Positions 35,162 through 43,595 of a stretch of 64,000 nt of DNA are shown here, in pieces. Below the pieces are notes generated by a model. That model saw only the letters and a list, made by a program, of their open reading frames with translations, had not been told where the DNA came from and ran no database searches. Made by a program: the position numbers and the translations under genes. The stretch comes from Pseudomonadota bacterium (GTDB taxonomy: Bacteria > Myxococcota_A > UBA796 > SXON01): assembly GCA_030684355.1 (NCBI GenBank), contig JAUXTN010000008.1, forward strand, positions 30,199 to 94,198. The letters run 5' to 3'. The first letter of the stretch is position 1, and each line of letters opens with the position of its first letter.

Positions 35162-37336
35162 ATGACTGCAGGTGCGATGCTCAAGGCTGTGATCACCGAG
35201 AAGGGCTTGGAACAGAAGAGCGTGGCGATGGGGTGGCTGGACCGATGGCGGAGAGCCGGCGGGGCAGAGATGAGCGCGGAGTCGGTGCCGTCGCGGCTGT
35301 CCGAGGCGCTTGCGGACAAGCCGAAGGGGCTGCGGTTCTTCTTCGCGGATCCCCAGTGCGCCACCTACCTCTTCGATGAGATGGACGTGCCGGAGGCTGC
35401 CCGTGAAGAGATAGCGGAGGCCGCGAGGACGGCGCTTACGGAGCGGGCGTTGCCGAAAGTGTCGGCGCGCCTCGTGATCGACGCGAGCACGCTCTCGGAG
35501 GGGCGCGACGAGGCGGATGCGCTGTTCCTCGCGCTGGAGCGCACGGTCTTCTCCGAGCACCGGCTCGCGCCGGTCACGCTGGTGCTCACGGAGGAGCAGT
35601 ACCGCTGGCTGCCCCGTACCTACGACGAACGTGCCGACCTCACCGTCGTCCGGGCGCCCACGGTGGAGGAGGCCGCGCGACGGGCGGCGGCAGAGAGCGA
35701 CGGCGGTGCCCTGCTCCTGTCGTCGCGGCCCCTCGCGCCGTATCGGCGGTGGGCGGCGATCGAACTCGACTATGACACCCTCGCGATCGAGCCCGCCGAC
35801 GCCCTCCTGCGCTTCTCGGTGCACGGGCAGCTCCCAGAGCCGGCGGAGCCGGAGCATCGGCTCGACGCGCTTCTCCGGGAGGCGCTCCCCGAGCCCGAGG
35901 TTCCCGAGGAGGGTGCCGTGCGCCGTCGCCTCGCGTTCGAGTTGACGGACGAGGCCTCGGCGGCCCGGCTTGGCCTCCACCCGGGGTATCGCCTCGCGCT
36001 CGCCCAGGCCCTCGGCGTGACCGCCACCTCCCTCCCCAGGGAGCGCGCCGCCTGCGCCATCGCCGAGCTGACACGGCTGCTGCCGGTGGAGCCCACCAAG
36101 GCGACGGAGGAGGAGTTGTCGAACGCCCTTGCGCGGGCGCGCCGCAGGCCGTTCGGGCCGGCCGTGCTCCGCGTCGGCGACGTGCTCCACACCATCAACG
36201 TGCCCGGGGCGCCGCCCGCGGGGATGTACCTCGTGGTGCATGACATTCCGGCTCGCGTGCCGGCGATAACGCGCATCCTCGACGTGCTCGCGACCTGGAC
36301 CGAGGAGGACTACTCCCGGGATCCGTTCCTGTTCGGGCTCCTCGCGCGGCTGGACCCGGATGGAGCCGAGCGGGAGGCGTTCCTCCACGCTCGGGCGAGC
36401 TTGGCAGCCGCGGCGGCGGCCCCGGCGCCCCGAACGCTCGCCGGTGCAGACGTTTGCGCGGCGCTGCTCGCAGTCACACGCGGCGATCCGCCTGCGGCGC
36501 GCCTGCGGCTGCACAACACGGGAGCGCGCACCGGGGTGGTCCTGACGGCCGACGAGGAGTCCGCCTGGGCAGAGGTGCCCGTGGCGTTCCGCGTACCGCT
36601 GCGGTTCGGGGAGCTGGACCTCCGGCGTGAGGACGGGCTGGTTCTGCGGCAGGTGACGCCGGTGGAGGTACAACGCCTCGACCGGGTGCCGGGAGTGGCC
36701 CTCCTCGCGAGTCCGGCCGACGTACGCGACCCGGACCGGTGGTTGGACGCCGTGGAGGCCACCGAGCGGGATCGCAACCGCTGGGTCGCTGACTCGACCG
36801 ATCCGCGCCGTGTCCTCGGCTCAGCGGCCGAATATGCCCCCGCCCTCCTCGCCGTCCTCGGCTCCCTCTCGCCCAATGAGAAGCTGGCCGCTCCCCGCGC
36901 GGATGATTGGAGGAGCGCGGACATCCAGGTGGCCCTGGCCTGGCGGGCATTGCACCTGGCGGCGACTCGGGGTGATGCGACGCCCCTGCACGACGGGCGG
37001 GTTCTGCTGCGGATGGCCGAGGGGTTCTTCGCGGCCGTGCGCGCGGCGCGCGCGGGCGACACGCTCGATGCCGTCGTTGCCAGCCTGCGCGCTCCCTTCC
37101 GAGCGTACGCAGTCGAGCCGGGCGTGAGCGAGCATCGGACGGGGGGCCTTCATGGCCACGCCTCGGCGGACCTCGCCGGCCTCCCGACGGGTACTGCTTA
37201 CTCCTCCGGCGAGGTGCCCACCCGCGTGCACCTGCGCGGCGCGGGGTACGACGTGGAGGTCGAGTTCGTGCGGTCGCCGTTCTTCCTTGGAGACAAGATG
37301 CCGGCTCCCCCGCTCGAGCACGCGGCCGCCGAGTGA
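35162..37336 (+). CDS. 724-residue protein with possible N-terminal helix-turn-helix, unknown function
   Basis: The start at ATG 35162 is fixed by AAGGAG 6 nt upstream. Residues 6-80 resemble an Xre-type helix-turn-helix unit (LKAVITEKGLEQKSVAMGWL, MSAESVPSRLSEALADK, FDEMDVPEAAREEI). Residues about 98-215 alternate strands and helices with acidic strand ends (ARLVIDASTL, VTLVLTEEQYRWL, GGALLLSSRPLAPY), faintly like PIN/NYN nuclease folds but without a proven active site. The rest is mixed alpha/beta with no P-loop or transmembrane helix. I do not recognise the family. The operator-like array upstream and accessory neighbours make it notable. Confidence 0.7.
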   Translation: MTAGAMLKAVITEKGLEQKSVAMGWLDRWRRAGGAEMSAESVPSRLSEALADKPKGLRFFFADPQCATYLFDEMDVPEAAREEIAEAARTALTERALPKVSARLVIDASTLSEGRDEADALFLALERTVFSEHRLAPVTLVLTEEQYRWLPRTYDERADLTVVRAPTVEEAARRAAAESDGGALLLSSRPLAPYRRWAAIELDYDTLAIEPADALLRFSVHGQLPEPAEPEHRLDALLREALPEPEVPEEGAVRRRLAFELTDEASAARLGLHPGYRLALAQALGVTATSLPRERAACAIAELTRLLPVEPTKATEEELSNALARARRRPFGPAVLRVGDVLHTINVPGAPPAGMYLVVHDIPARVPAITRILDVLATWTEEDYSRDPFLFGLLARLDPDGAEREAFLHARASLAAAAAAPAPRTLAGADVCAALLAVTRGDPPAARLRLHNTGARTGVVLTADEESAWAEVPVAFRVPLRFGELDLRREDGLVLRQVTPVEVQRLDRVPGVALLASPADVRDPDRWLDAVEATERDRNRWVADSTDPRRVLGSAAEYAPALLAVLGSLSPNEKLAAPRADDWRSADIQVALAWRALHLAATRGDATPLHDGRVLLRMAEGFFAAVRAARAGDTLDAVVASLRAPFRAYAVEPGVSEHRTGGLHGHASADLAGLPTGTAYSSGEVPTRVHLRGAGYDVEVEFVRSPFFLGDKMPAPPLEHAAAE

Positions 37337-37351
37337 AGCACGCGTCTGCGC

Positions 37352-38059
37352 TCAGGACGGCAGCAGGCGGGCCCCCGTGCCCAACGGCGCTGCGGCTGGG
37401 AGCCGATCCAGAAGCCACGAATGGAGCAGCGTCCGCGCCGATCGCAGGAACGTGAAGTTGTGGGCGACGACGCCTCCCGCCACGAACGTGTGCTCCCCGG
37501 CAGTGACCAGGTTGTAGACCGGCTCGACGACCGACGACTCGACGACCCGGAGGATGCGGGGATCGGCCCCGCCCTCCGCCACGAGCCGGTCGCCTGCGCG
37601 CAGCCGGTCGGTTCGGACCCAGCCGCGCTCGGTGAGGAACGTGTGGTAGGCCGTGGTGCGCAGCGGCTTTCGTCGTGACGCGAAGTCGACCTCCCAGACG
37701 CGGGAGGCGGGGTGGACCAGCACCCGAGTGACGGGACGCGCCAGAAATCGCCGCGTCGCGGTGTCGTAGGACAGAACCTTGGCGCCGACTTCGATTTCCG
37801 CGATGCGCCGTTGCCCGCGGGGGGTCAGAACGGGGACTTCACCCGGGAAGCAGCTGTTGACCGGAGGATCGGTGCTGTAGTTCGAGGTCCAGCCGCCGCA
37901 GTACGCGCACCAGGCGCGCCCGGAGGGTTGCCAGAAGTCCCCACAGCCGGTGCAGGTGTAGCCGGATCCTGCATGCCGGTAGACGCCGTTGCAGCCCAGG
38001 CTGTGGCGCATCGGGGATTCCGTTCTCTTGCAGGAATGGCAGGTGAAGGAGACGGACAT
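37352..38059 (-). CDS. zinc-ribbon protein with intein-like (Hint) self-processing domain
   Basis: 235 residues with a GGAGG ribosome site. Residues 1-69 carry three CxxC pairs (C7/C10, C36/C39, C51/C54), a zinc-ribbon-like module. Residues 70-201 are a Hint domain. It starts at Cys70 (SCFPGEVPVLTPRG), has the block-B TxxH motif in TTAYHTF and ends in VVAHN (His200-Asn201). The next residue is Phe, not Cys/Ser/Thr, so ordinary intein splicing is not expected. The 132-residue size leaves no room for a homing endonuclease. It resembles bacterial intein-like or polymorphic-toxin Hint domains that cleave. A 34-residue tail would be released. Confidence 0.82.
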   Translation of the reverse strand: MSVSFTCHSCKRTESPMRHSLGCNGVYRHAGSGYTCTGCGDFWQPSGRAWCAYCGGWTSNYSTDPPVNSCFPGEVPVLTPRGQRRIAEIEVGAKVLSYDTATRRFLARPVTRVLVHPASRVWEVDFASRRKPLRTTAYHTFLTERGWVRTDRLRAGDRLVAEGGADPRILRVVESSVVEPVYNLVTAGEHTFVAGGVVAHNFTFLRSARTLLHSWLLDRLPAAAPLGTGARLLPS

Positions 38060-38206
38060 GATGTTGTCCTCCGTGAAAGGGGAGTAAGGCCAGACGCATC
38101 AGGTCAGCGATCCGTCCGCGAGTCAAGCCCGGTCCCGGTCACGACACCCAATCGGGCGGACGGAACGCCGGCCCGGCCCGGCGGCCCGTGCTACCGTCGC
38201 GACCCC

Positions 38207-38246
38207 ATGCGCATCTCCGACTTCCTCGACATCCCCGAGCGCGACG
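38207..38246 (+). pseudogene. 5' stub of a truncated gene
   Basis: ATG 38207 opens a frame reading MRISDFLDIPERDG, which looks like a genuine protein start in host-like codon usage. It then runs directly into the group II intron-derived sequence, where the frame becomes nonsensical. The remainder of the gene is not found downstream. It was probably cut by insertion and later deletion. Confidence 0.35.
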
Positions 38247-38420
38247 GTTCAACCAGATGGACACCTAGTCTACGAGCGGCTCCGCCACTTCCTCGTCAAG
38301 AGGAAGGGGCGGAATCTGCGCGCCGGCGAGGCCCAGAAGTGGGACCGGGACTTCTTCCAGCGCCATGGGCTTCAGCGCCTTCGCGGAACTGTTCGCTATC
38401 CGAATGCCAGCCCGATGCTG
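38247..38420 (+). pseudogene. C-terminal remnant of a group II intron reverse transcriptase/maturase
   Basis: In the frame of 38247 the DNA reads about 57 residues resembling the X/thumb and C-terminal part of intron-encoded proteins (HLVYERLRHFLVKRKGRN, then HGLQRLRGTVRYPNA). The RT domains are absent, the frame has no start, and it leads straight into a domain-V-like RNA hairpin as in intact introns. The assignment rests on pattern recognition plus the adjacent hairpin. Confidence 0.55.
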
Positions 38421-38440
38421 GGCTTTGACAGACCACCGGT

Positions 38441-38473
38441 AAGCCGTGTGCGGGAAAACCGCATGCACGGTTT
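38441..38473 (+). ncRNA. group II intron domain V-like hairpin (decayed intron 3' end)
   Basis: A 33-nt hairpin starting AAGCCGTG, with the AGC catalytic triad at 38442-38444, an inner TGCGG/CCGCA stem with a GAAAA loop, a two-nucleotide TG bulge and a closing CACGGTTT arm. This is the layout of group II intron domain V, one base shorter than usual at the apex. A second stem (CCACGC at 38490-38495 with GCGTGG at 38511-38516) follows in the place of domain VI. Domains I-IV are absent, so the element is not self-mobile. Confidence 0.7.
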
Positions 38474-38535
38474 GAAAGGGGGTCTTGACCCACGCCTCGC
38501 GGGCCTTCCCGCGTGGCTGAAGCAAGGATCTAGCA

Positions 38536-39309
38536 ATGCGCGTGCATGCCCGCGGAAGAATCGTGATGTGGGAGGGCGCCAGCCTCTGGATCCTGGGCGT
38601 CCGGGACCCGGGCGTGGCCTACCCGAAGACCTCGCTGCACTCCCACCACGCCGTGCAGATCACCCTCGCGCTGCGCGGCAGCTTCAAGCTTCGGACCGCG
38701 AACCACACGTACGTCGGGGATTGTGCGGCGGTCGCACCGGACGTGCCACACACCTTCGAAGCCTCGGGGCTCGTCGCCCACCTCTTCGTCGAGCCCGAGA
38801 GCCGCGCGGGGCGGCTCCTCGGCTTCGCTCCTCCGATCGCGCACGTGGATCGCACCACGCTCGGGGAGCTGCCCGATGCGCTCATCACCTGGTACGAGGC
38901 CGACCACCAGACAGACGCGGCACTCATCGACCTCGGCCGTGCCGTGGTCGCCCGGCTCGCGGGTGGCGAGGCGGTCGAGGTGCCGGACCCGCGCGTGCGC
39001 CAGATGATGGTCTGGGCGGCGGGGCAGCTCCAGCACCCCGTGAGCCTCGTCGACGCAGCCCGGCTCGTGGGCCTGTCCTCGAGCCGGGCCCGGCACCTCT
39101 TCGTCGAGCAGACCGGCCTTGCATTCCGCTCCTGGTTCCTATGGACGCGCCTGAAGCGAGCCCTCGAGGTTTACGCCGCCGGGGCATCCCTCACCGACGC
39201 CGCGCTCACCGCGGGGTTCACGGACTCGGCCCACTTCAGCCGCACCTTCAGGAGCATGTTCGGCATCACGGCAGCGTCTCTCGAGGTGGGGCGTGACGCG
39301 GCGCGCTGA
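38536..39309 (+). CDS. AraC family transcriptional regulator with cupin-like N-terminus
   Basis: 257 residues, with AAGGA 7 nt upstream of the ATG. The N-terminal cupin-like beta barrel contains HSHHAVQITLALRGSF and VAPDVPHTFEA. The C-terminal double helix-turn-helix is typical of AraC/XylS (VSLVDAARLVGLSSSRARHLF; ASLTDAALTAGFTDSAHFSRTFRSMFGIT). It binds DNA as an activator in response to a small molecule bound by the cupin. Its targets may be the two following genes on the same strand. Confidence 0.9.
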   Translation: MRVHARGRIVMWEGASLWILGVRDPGVAYPKTSLHSHHAVQITLALRGSFKLRTANHTYVGDCAAVAPDVPHTFEASGLVAHLFVEPESRAGRLLGFAPPIAHVDRTTLGELPDALITWYEADHQTDAALIDLGRAVVARLAGGEAVEVPDPRVRQMMVWAAGQLQHPVSLVDAARLVGLSSSRARHLFVEQTGLAFRSWFLWTRLKRALEVYAAGASLTDAALTAGFTDSAHFSRTFRSMFGITAASLEVGRDAAR

Positions 39310-39384
39310 GGTCGGCGTAGCCCTTTCGTTCAAGTCACCAAATCGGGGTCGAGGTATCTGGTGGGCATCCAAAAGGATGTCCCA

Positions 39385-40158
39385 ATGCGCCTCTTCCTCC
39401 TTTCCCTCCTGTCTGTCGCCCTCCTCCCTGCCTGCACCCACCTGAAGCCCGAGATCGTCGACATCAACGGGCACGCCGTCGAGATCGTCACCGCGGGGGA
39501 GGGCGCGAACACGGTGGTGTTCGAGGCCGGCCTCGACGACGACTGGGCGAATTGGGACAAGGTGGCGAACGACATCGCGGACGACGCCCGGGTCTTCGCG
39601 TATTCCCGCCCTGGCTACGGGCGGAGCGACGACGCGACGACGCCGCGCGATCCCGCGCAGATCGTCGAGGAGCTCCGTGAGGTGCTCGCCTCGCAGGATG
39701 TGGCGCCGCCCTACGTCCTCGTCGGACACTCCAACGGGGGCACCTACATGGAGCTGTTCGCCAAGTCGCACCCGGAGGAGGTGGCGGCCCTCGTGATGGT
39801 CGACGCGCGGCCGAAGAACTTCCTGGCCGAGTGCGAGCGACTGGGCCTGGACATGTGCGGCATTCCCGACGACGCGCTGGCGACCCAGTCGGAGGTCGTC
39901 CAGGCGGAGTACACCGCGTTCGCCCAGGCCGCGGAGCAGATCACCGGGGAGTTTGGTTCCTACCCGGTGCGGGTGCTCACCGCGACGGAGAGCCCGGGGG
40001 CGTCCGAGGCCCGGATCGCGTTGTGGCATTCGATGCACGCCGACCTCGCGGACGAGGCGGTGGACGGCGAGCAGATCGTGTTCGAGGGCGCCGGCCACTA
40101 CCTGCAGGTCTTTCGTTGGCACGACGTGTCCGAAGTGATCCGGTCGGTGCTGCCGTAG
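39385..40158 (+). CDS. lipoprotein alpha/beta hydrolase
   Basis: 257 residues from ATG 39385 (AAGGA upstream), with lipobox LLPAC. The hydrolase core has VFEAGLDDDWANW (oxyanion loop), YSRPGYGRSD, nucleophile elbow LVGHSNGGTYMEL and late His in FEGAGHYLQVF, so the Ser-His pair is intact. The acid residue is probably in the VMVDARP or following strand. Likely a periplasmic or outer-membrane-attached esterase/peptidase of the proline-iminopeptidase-like type. It follows the AraC gene on the same strand. Confidence 0.82.
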   Translation: MRLFLLSLLSVALLPACTHLKPEIVDINGHAVEIVTAGEGANTVVFEAGLDDDWANWDKVANDIADDARVFAYSRPGYGRSDDATTPRDPAQIVEELREVLASQDVAPPYVLVGHSNGGTYMELFAKSHPEEVAALVMVDARPKNFLAECERLGLDMCGIPDDALATQSEVVQAEYTAFAQAAEQITGEFGSYPVRVLTATESPGASEARIALWHSMHADLADEAVDGEQIVFEGAGHYLQVFRWHDVSEVIRSVLP

Positions 40159-40235
40159 TCGAGGCCGCGGCGGGGGCATCCTGCCGCCCGGCCCTCCGTT
40201 GGATTCTCACAGACGAACACTCAGGGAGTGACCCG

Positions 40236-40985
40236 ATGACTGCCACCACGAGTAACACAGGATCCCCCCACGCCTATGCGAGGTGGGCCGGGGTCCTCGC
40301 CCTCGTTCTCGTCTTCGTCGGCCCGTTCAGCATGATGTACGTGCCGACCACGCTCGTCGTCCCAGGAGACGCCTCGGCAACCGCCGAGCGGCTCGTGGAG
40401 GCCGAATCGCTCTTTCGCCTGGGGATCCTGGGTGACACGGTGATCGTCCTGACCGAGGTGGTGCTCATCGGGCTCCTCTACACCTTGTTCAAACCGGTGA
40501 ACGCCACGCTTTCGCTCACGGCGGCGATGGCTCGCCTCGCGATGACGGTCGTGCAAGGCGTGAACATCATGAACAGCCTCGTCGTTCTCCTCCTCCTCTC
40601 CGGCGCGGGCTACCTGGGCGCCTTCGATCAGGGACAGCTTCACGCGCTCGCGCTGCTCTTCTTGAATGCGCACGAGCAGGTGGCGCACATCTGGGAGATC
40701 TTCTTCGCGCTGCATTGCCTGCTCCTCGGCGTCCTCATCTTCCGCTCGGGTTTCGTACCGAAAATTCTCGGCCCGCTGATGGGCATGGCGGCAGCCGGAT
40801 ACCTCGCGAACGGCATCGGCAACCTCCTCTACCCGGAGGCCAGGTCCGTACTCGCGCCACTCGTGGCCGTGACGGCCATCTTCGGAGAGTTGCCGTTCTT
40901 CCTTTGGCTTCTCGCCAAGGGAGTCAGCGTCGAGGCATGGCGGCGGTTCGTCTGGAAGGCCCAGACGCTGGCCGTGGAGCCATAG
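40236..40985 (+). CDS. DUF4386 family membrane protein
   Basis: 249 residues with a GGGAG ribosome site. Six hydrophobic helices are visible (AGVLALVLVFVGPFSMMYV; ILGDTVIVLTEVVLIGLLYTL; VVLLLLSGAGYLGAF; IFFALHCLLLGVLIF; ILGPLMGMAAAGYLANGIG; PLVAVTAIFGELPFFLWLL). The LxLFNAHE-like and GxLPKxLG-like blocks (LLFLNAHEQVAHIWEIFF, FVPKILGPLMG) match DUF4386, whose function is unknown. It lies downstream of the AraC and hydrolase genes. Confidence 0.8.
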   Translation: MTATTSNTGSPHAYARWAGVLALVLVFVGPFSMMYVPTTLVVPGDASATAERLVEAESLFRLGILGDTVIVLTEVVLIGLLYTLFKPVNATLSLTAAMARLAMTVVQGVNIMNSLVVLLLLSGAGYLGAFDQGQLHALALLFLNAHEQVAHIWEIFFALHCLLLGVLIFRSGFVPKILGPLMGMAAAGYLANGIGNLLYPEARSVLAPLVAVTAIFGELPFFLWLLAKGVSVEAWRRFVWKAQTLAVEP

Positions 40986-41110
40986 CCGGCTCAAACTTGA
41001 CGAATCCAGCTCCTGGCCTTCGACAGCCTCGAGAAGTTCGGGGAGCAGGCCCAGCCCGCCACGCCCCCCACCTCCCGAGCGCTTACGTTGTGGGTCACGC
41101 GGAGCAACCC

Positions 41111-42070
41111 TTGGCAACCCGAGTAGACACAGTACGCGTCGCCGTGGTCGGAGCCGGGCACGTCGGTGCCACGTTCGCGTTCGCGCTGGTGCTCTCGGGC
41201 GTCGCGTCGGACATCGTGCTCGTGGACGCGGACACCGCCCGCGCCGAGGGCGAGGCCATGGATCTCGACCACGCCATCCCGTACGGCCGGCCCGCCCGGG
41301 TCCACGCCGGGGGGATCGACGCCTGCGCGGGCGCCGACGTGGTGGTCCTGACCGCCGGCGCCGGGCAATCCTCGCCCGGAGAGACCCGCCTCGACCTCGC
41401 CGCTCGCAACGTCGCGCTCTTCCGCGGGCTCGTCCCGGAGATCGCCCGCTACGCGCCCGACGCCGTGCTCGTCGTCGCCACGAACCCCGTGGACGTGCTC
41501 ACCCTCGCCACCCTCCGGCTGTCCGGGTTCCCGCCCGCGCGGGTGATCGGTTCGGGCACGATCCTGGACACGGCGCGCCTCCGCTTCCTCCTCGGCCGCC
41601 ACTTCGGCGTGGAGGCCCGGAGCGTGCACGCGAACGTCGTCGGCGAGCACGGTGACAGCGAGGTGGTGGTGTGGTCGACAGCCAACATCGCGGGCGTCCC
41701 GATCCGCGAATTGTGTCACGCCGGCACGCAGGGCTGCGGCCCGGAGGAGCGCGCGGAGATCGCCCGCCAGACCCGTGACGCCGCCTACGACATCATCCAG
41801 CGCAAGGGACACACCGCCTACGCCATCGGCGCGGGGCTCGTGCGCCTCGTCGAGGCCGTGGTGCGCGACCAGAAGACGGTGCTGTCGGTCTCGACGCTCC
41901 AGGAGGGGCCCTACGGGCTCTCGAACGTGTGCCTCAGCCTGCCGACGGTCATCGGGCGCGGCGGCGCCGAGCGGGTGCTCCCACTCCCACTGGAGCCGGA
42001 CGAGCAGGCCGCCCTGCTGCGCTCCGCCGCGACCATCCGCGAAGCCGGGGCGGCGGTGGGGATCGCATGA
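41111..42070 (+). CDS. ldh: L-lactate dehydrogenase (LDH/MDH superfamily)
   Basis: 319 residues. TTG 41111 (GGAG 7 nt upstream) is preferred over GTG 41090. The NAD fold starts RVAVVGAGHVGATFAF. The substrate loop TAGAGQSSPGETRLDL carries Gln rather than Arg, favouring lactate/pyruvate over malate. Other signatures are ATNPVDVLT, GSGTILDTAR and the catalytic His in NVVGEHGDSEVVVWS. The C-terminal helix LDH block VLSVSTLQEGPYG is present. ATGA overlap with pfkA ties pyruvate reduction to glycolytic flux. Confidence 0.92.
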   Translation: MATRVDTVRVAVVGAGHVGATFAFALVLSGVASDIVLVDADTARAEGEAMDLDHAIPYGRPARVHAGGIDACAGADVVVLTAGAGQSSPGETRLDLAARNVALFRGLVPEIARYAPDAVLVVATNPVDVLTLATLRLSGFPPARVIGSGTILDTARLRFLLGRHFGVEARSVHANVVGEHGDSEVVVWSTANIAGVPIRELCHAGTQGCGPEERAEIARQTRDAAYDIIQRKGHTAYAIGAGLVRLVEAVVRDQKTVLSVSTLQEGPYGLSNVCLSLPTVIGRGGAERVLPLPLEPDEQAALLRSAATIREAGAAVGIA

Positions 42071-43032
42071 AGCTCGCGGTCCTCACGAGCGGCGGGGACG
42101 CCCCCGGCATGAACGCGGCCATCCGGGCCGTCGTCCGCACGGTCGACGGCGCCGGGAGCGAGGCGGTCGGCGTGCGCCACGGCTTCGCGGGCCTCCTCGC
42201 GGCGGACTGGGTGCGCCTCGGCGCGCGGGACGTGGGCGGCATCATCGACCGCGGCGGCACGATGCTCGGCAGCGCGCGCTGCCCCGCGTTCAAGACCGCG
42301 GAGGGGCAAGCGCGCGCGGTGGCCAACCTGCGGGCGGCGGGGATCGACGGCATCGTGGTCATCGGCGGGAACGGCTCCCAGACCGGCGCCCACACGCTCG
42401 CGGGCCTCGGGTTCGCGGTCAACGGCGTGGCCTCGACCATCGACAACGACCTGGTGGGCACGGACATCACCCTCGGGGTCGACACCGCGCTGAACGTGGC
42501 GCTCGAATCGCTGGACCGCCTGCGCACGACCGCCGCCTCGCACGACCGGGCCTTCCTCGTCGAGGTGATGGGCAGGGACTCCGGGTACCTCGCCGTCGCC
42601 GCCGCGATCACCGGCGGTGCCGAGGCCGTGGCCGTGCCGGAGTTCCCCACCACGCCCGAGGCGCTCGTCGCCACGCTGGCGGCATCGCGCGCCCGCGGGA
42701 AGAAGCACGCCATCGTGGTCGTCGCCGAGGGCTTCCCGGGCGGCGCGATGGGGCTCGCGCAGGCGTTCAAGGCCCGCCCGGAGCTCGGCCTCGATCTCCG
42801 CGTGACCGTGCTCGGGCACGTGCAGCGCGGCGCCCGCCCCGGCGCCTTCGATCGCCTCCTCGGGACGCGCCTCGGCCACGCCGCCGCGACCGCGCTCCTC
42901 GAGGGGCGGCACGGCAGCCTCTACGGGCTCTCCGAGTCGACCGTCCGCGCGGTGCCGCTCGCGAACGTGGCCGGGCGGACGCGGACGCTCGACCCCGCGC
43001 TCCTCAGGCTGGCGGAGGCGATGGCGCGGTAG
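42067..43032 (+). CDS. pfkA: 6-phosphofructokinase
   Basis: 321 residues, the length of bacterial PfkA. Motifs: LTSGGDAPGMNAAIR (nucleotide loop), STIDNDLVGTDITLGVDTA with the catalytic Asp of TIDND, EVMGRDSGYLA and LGHVQRGARPGAFDR. The usual GGDGS of ATP-dependent enzymes reads IGGNGSQTGA, with Asn for the metal-associated Asp, which could bear on nucleotide handling. The start overlaps the ldh stop. Catalyses the committed step of glycolysis. Confidence 0.93.
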   Translation: MKLAVLTSGGDAPGMNAAIRAVVRTVDGAGSEAVGVRHGFAGLLAADWVRLGARDVGGIIDRGGTMLGSARCPAFKTAEGQARAVANLRAAGIDGIVVIGGNGSQTGAHTLAGLGFAVNGVASTIDNDLVGTDITLGVDTALNVALESLDRLRTTAASHDRAFLVEVMGRDSGYLAVAAAITGGAEAVAVPEFPTTPEALVATLAASRARGKKHAIVVVAEGFPGGAMGLAQAFKARPELGLDLRVTVLGHVQRGARPGAFDRLLGTRLGHAAATALLEGRHGSLYGLSESTVRAVPLANVAGRTRTLDPALLRLAEAMAR

Positions 43033-43071
43033 GGCGGGCGCTTGCTTCCACCGCTCCCAAGCTCGGCTTGC

Positions 43072-43524
43072 TCACAAGTCCACCGCGCGGGTCGATCCCG
43101 TGAGCCGCGCCCGCTGCTCCTTGAAGCGCTGGTGCTCCTCCGGCGCCCACTCGGCCCGGCTGGCATGCAGATCGCAGAGCGGCCCGCTCGCCGCCCACCC
43201 CGGCACCCGCTCGACGTTGGCGCGCTGCCGGCGCACGGCCTCGTCGCGTGCCACTCGCTCGGCCTCCGCCCGCGCATGCGCCGCGGCAGCGTCCTCTCGC
43301 GGCGCCTCGTCCCCGTCCCCTCGCCCGCCCGCACGCGCCCAACCGGCTCCGTGCGCATACCGCCGTTCGCCGGGCGGTCGAGGGCGCCCGTGGGGATAGC
43401 GCGCGCGCAGATCCACGAGCCGCTCCCGCGCCTGCATCCGCTCGCTCGGGGAGGCCGACGGGTCCGCCGCGAGCCGCTCGTAGGCGGCCCAGCGGCGCAC
43501 GTCGCGATTGGCGGTGTCGGACAT
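43072..43524 (-). CDS. 150-residue charged hypothetical protein
   Basis: A soluble Arg/Glu/Ala-rich protein with two helical segments (RRWAAYERLAADPSASPSER; AHARAEAERVARDEAVRRQR) around a Gly/Pro-rich middle, then a C-terminal WAPEEHQRFKEQRARL. There is no signal peptide, membrane helix or metal motif. It lies alone between pfkA (convergent) and the AlkD-like gene (same strand, 71-bp gap). Function unknown. Confidence 0.5.
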   Translation of the reverse strand: MSDTANRDVRRWAAYERLAADPSASPSERMQARERLVDLRARYPHGRPRPPGERRYAHGAGWARAGGRGDGDEAPREDAAAAHARAEAERVARDEAVRRQRANVERVPGWAASGPLCDLHASRAEWAPEEHQRFKEQRARLTGSTRAVDL

Positions 43525-43595
43525 GCGCCCCCTTATCCGGACGGGCGCGGGGGGCGACCTGGCACCCTACCAACCAGGCGAACCATCCGGCCGCG

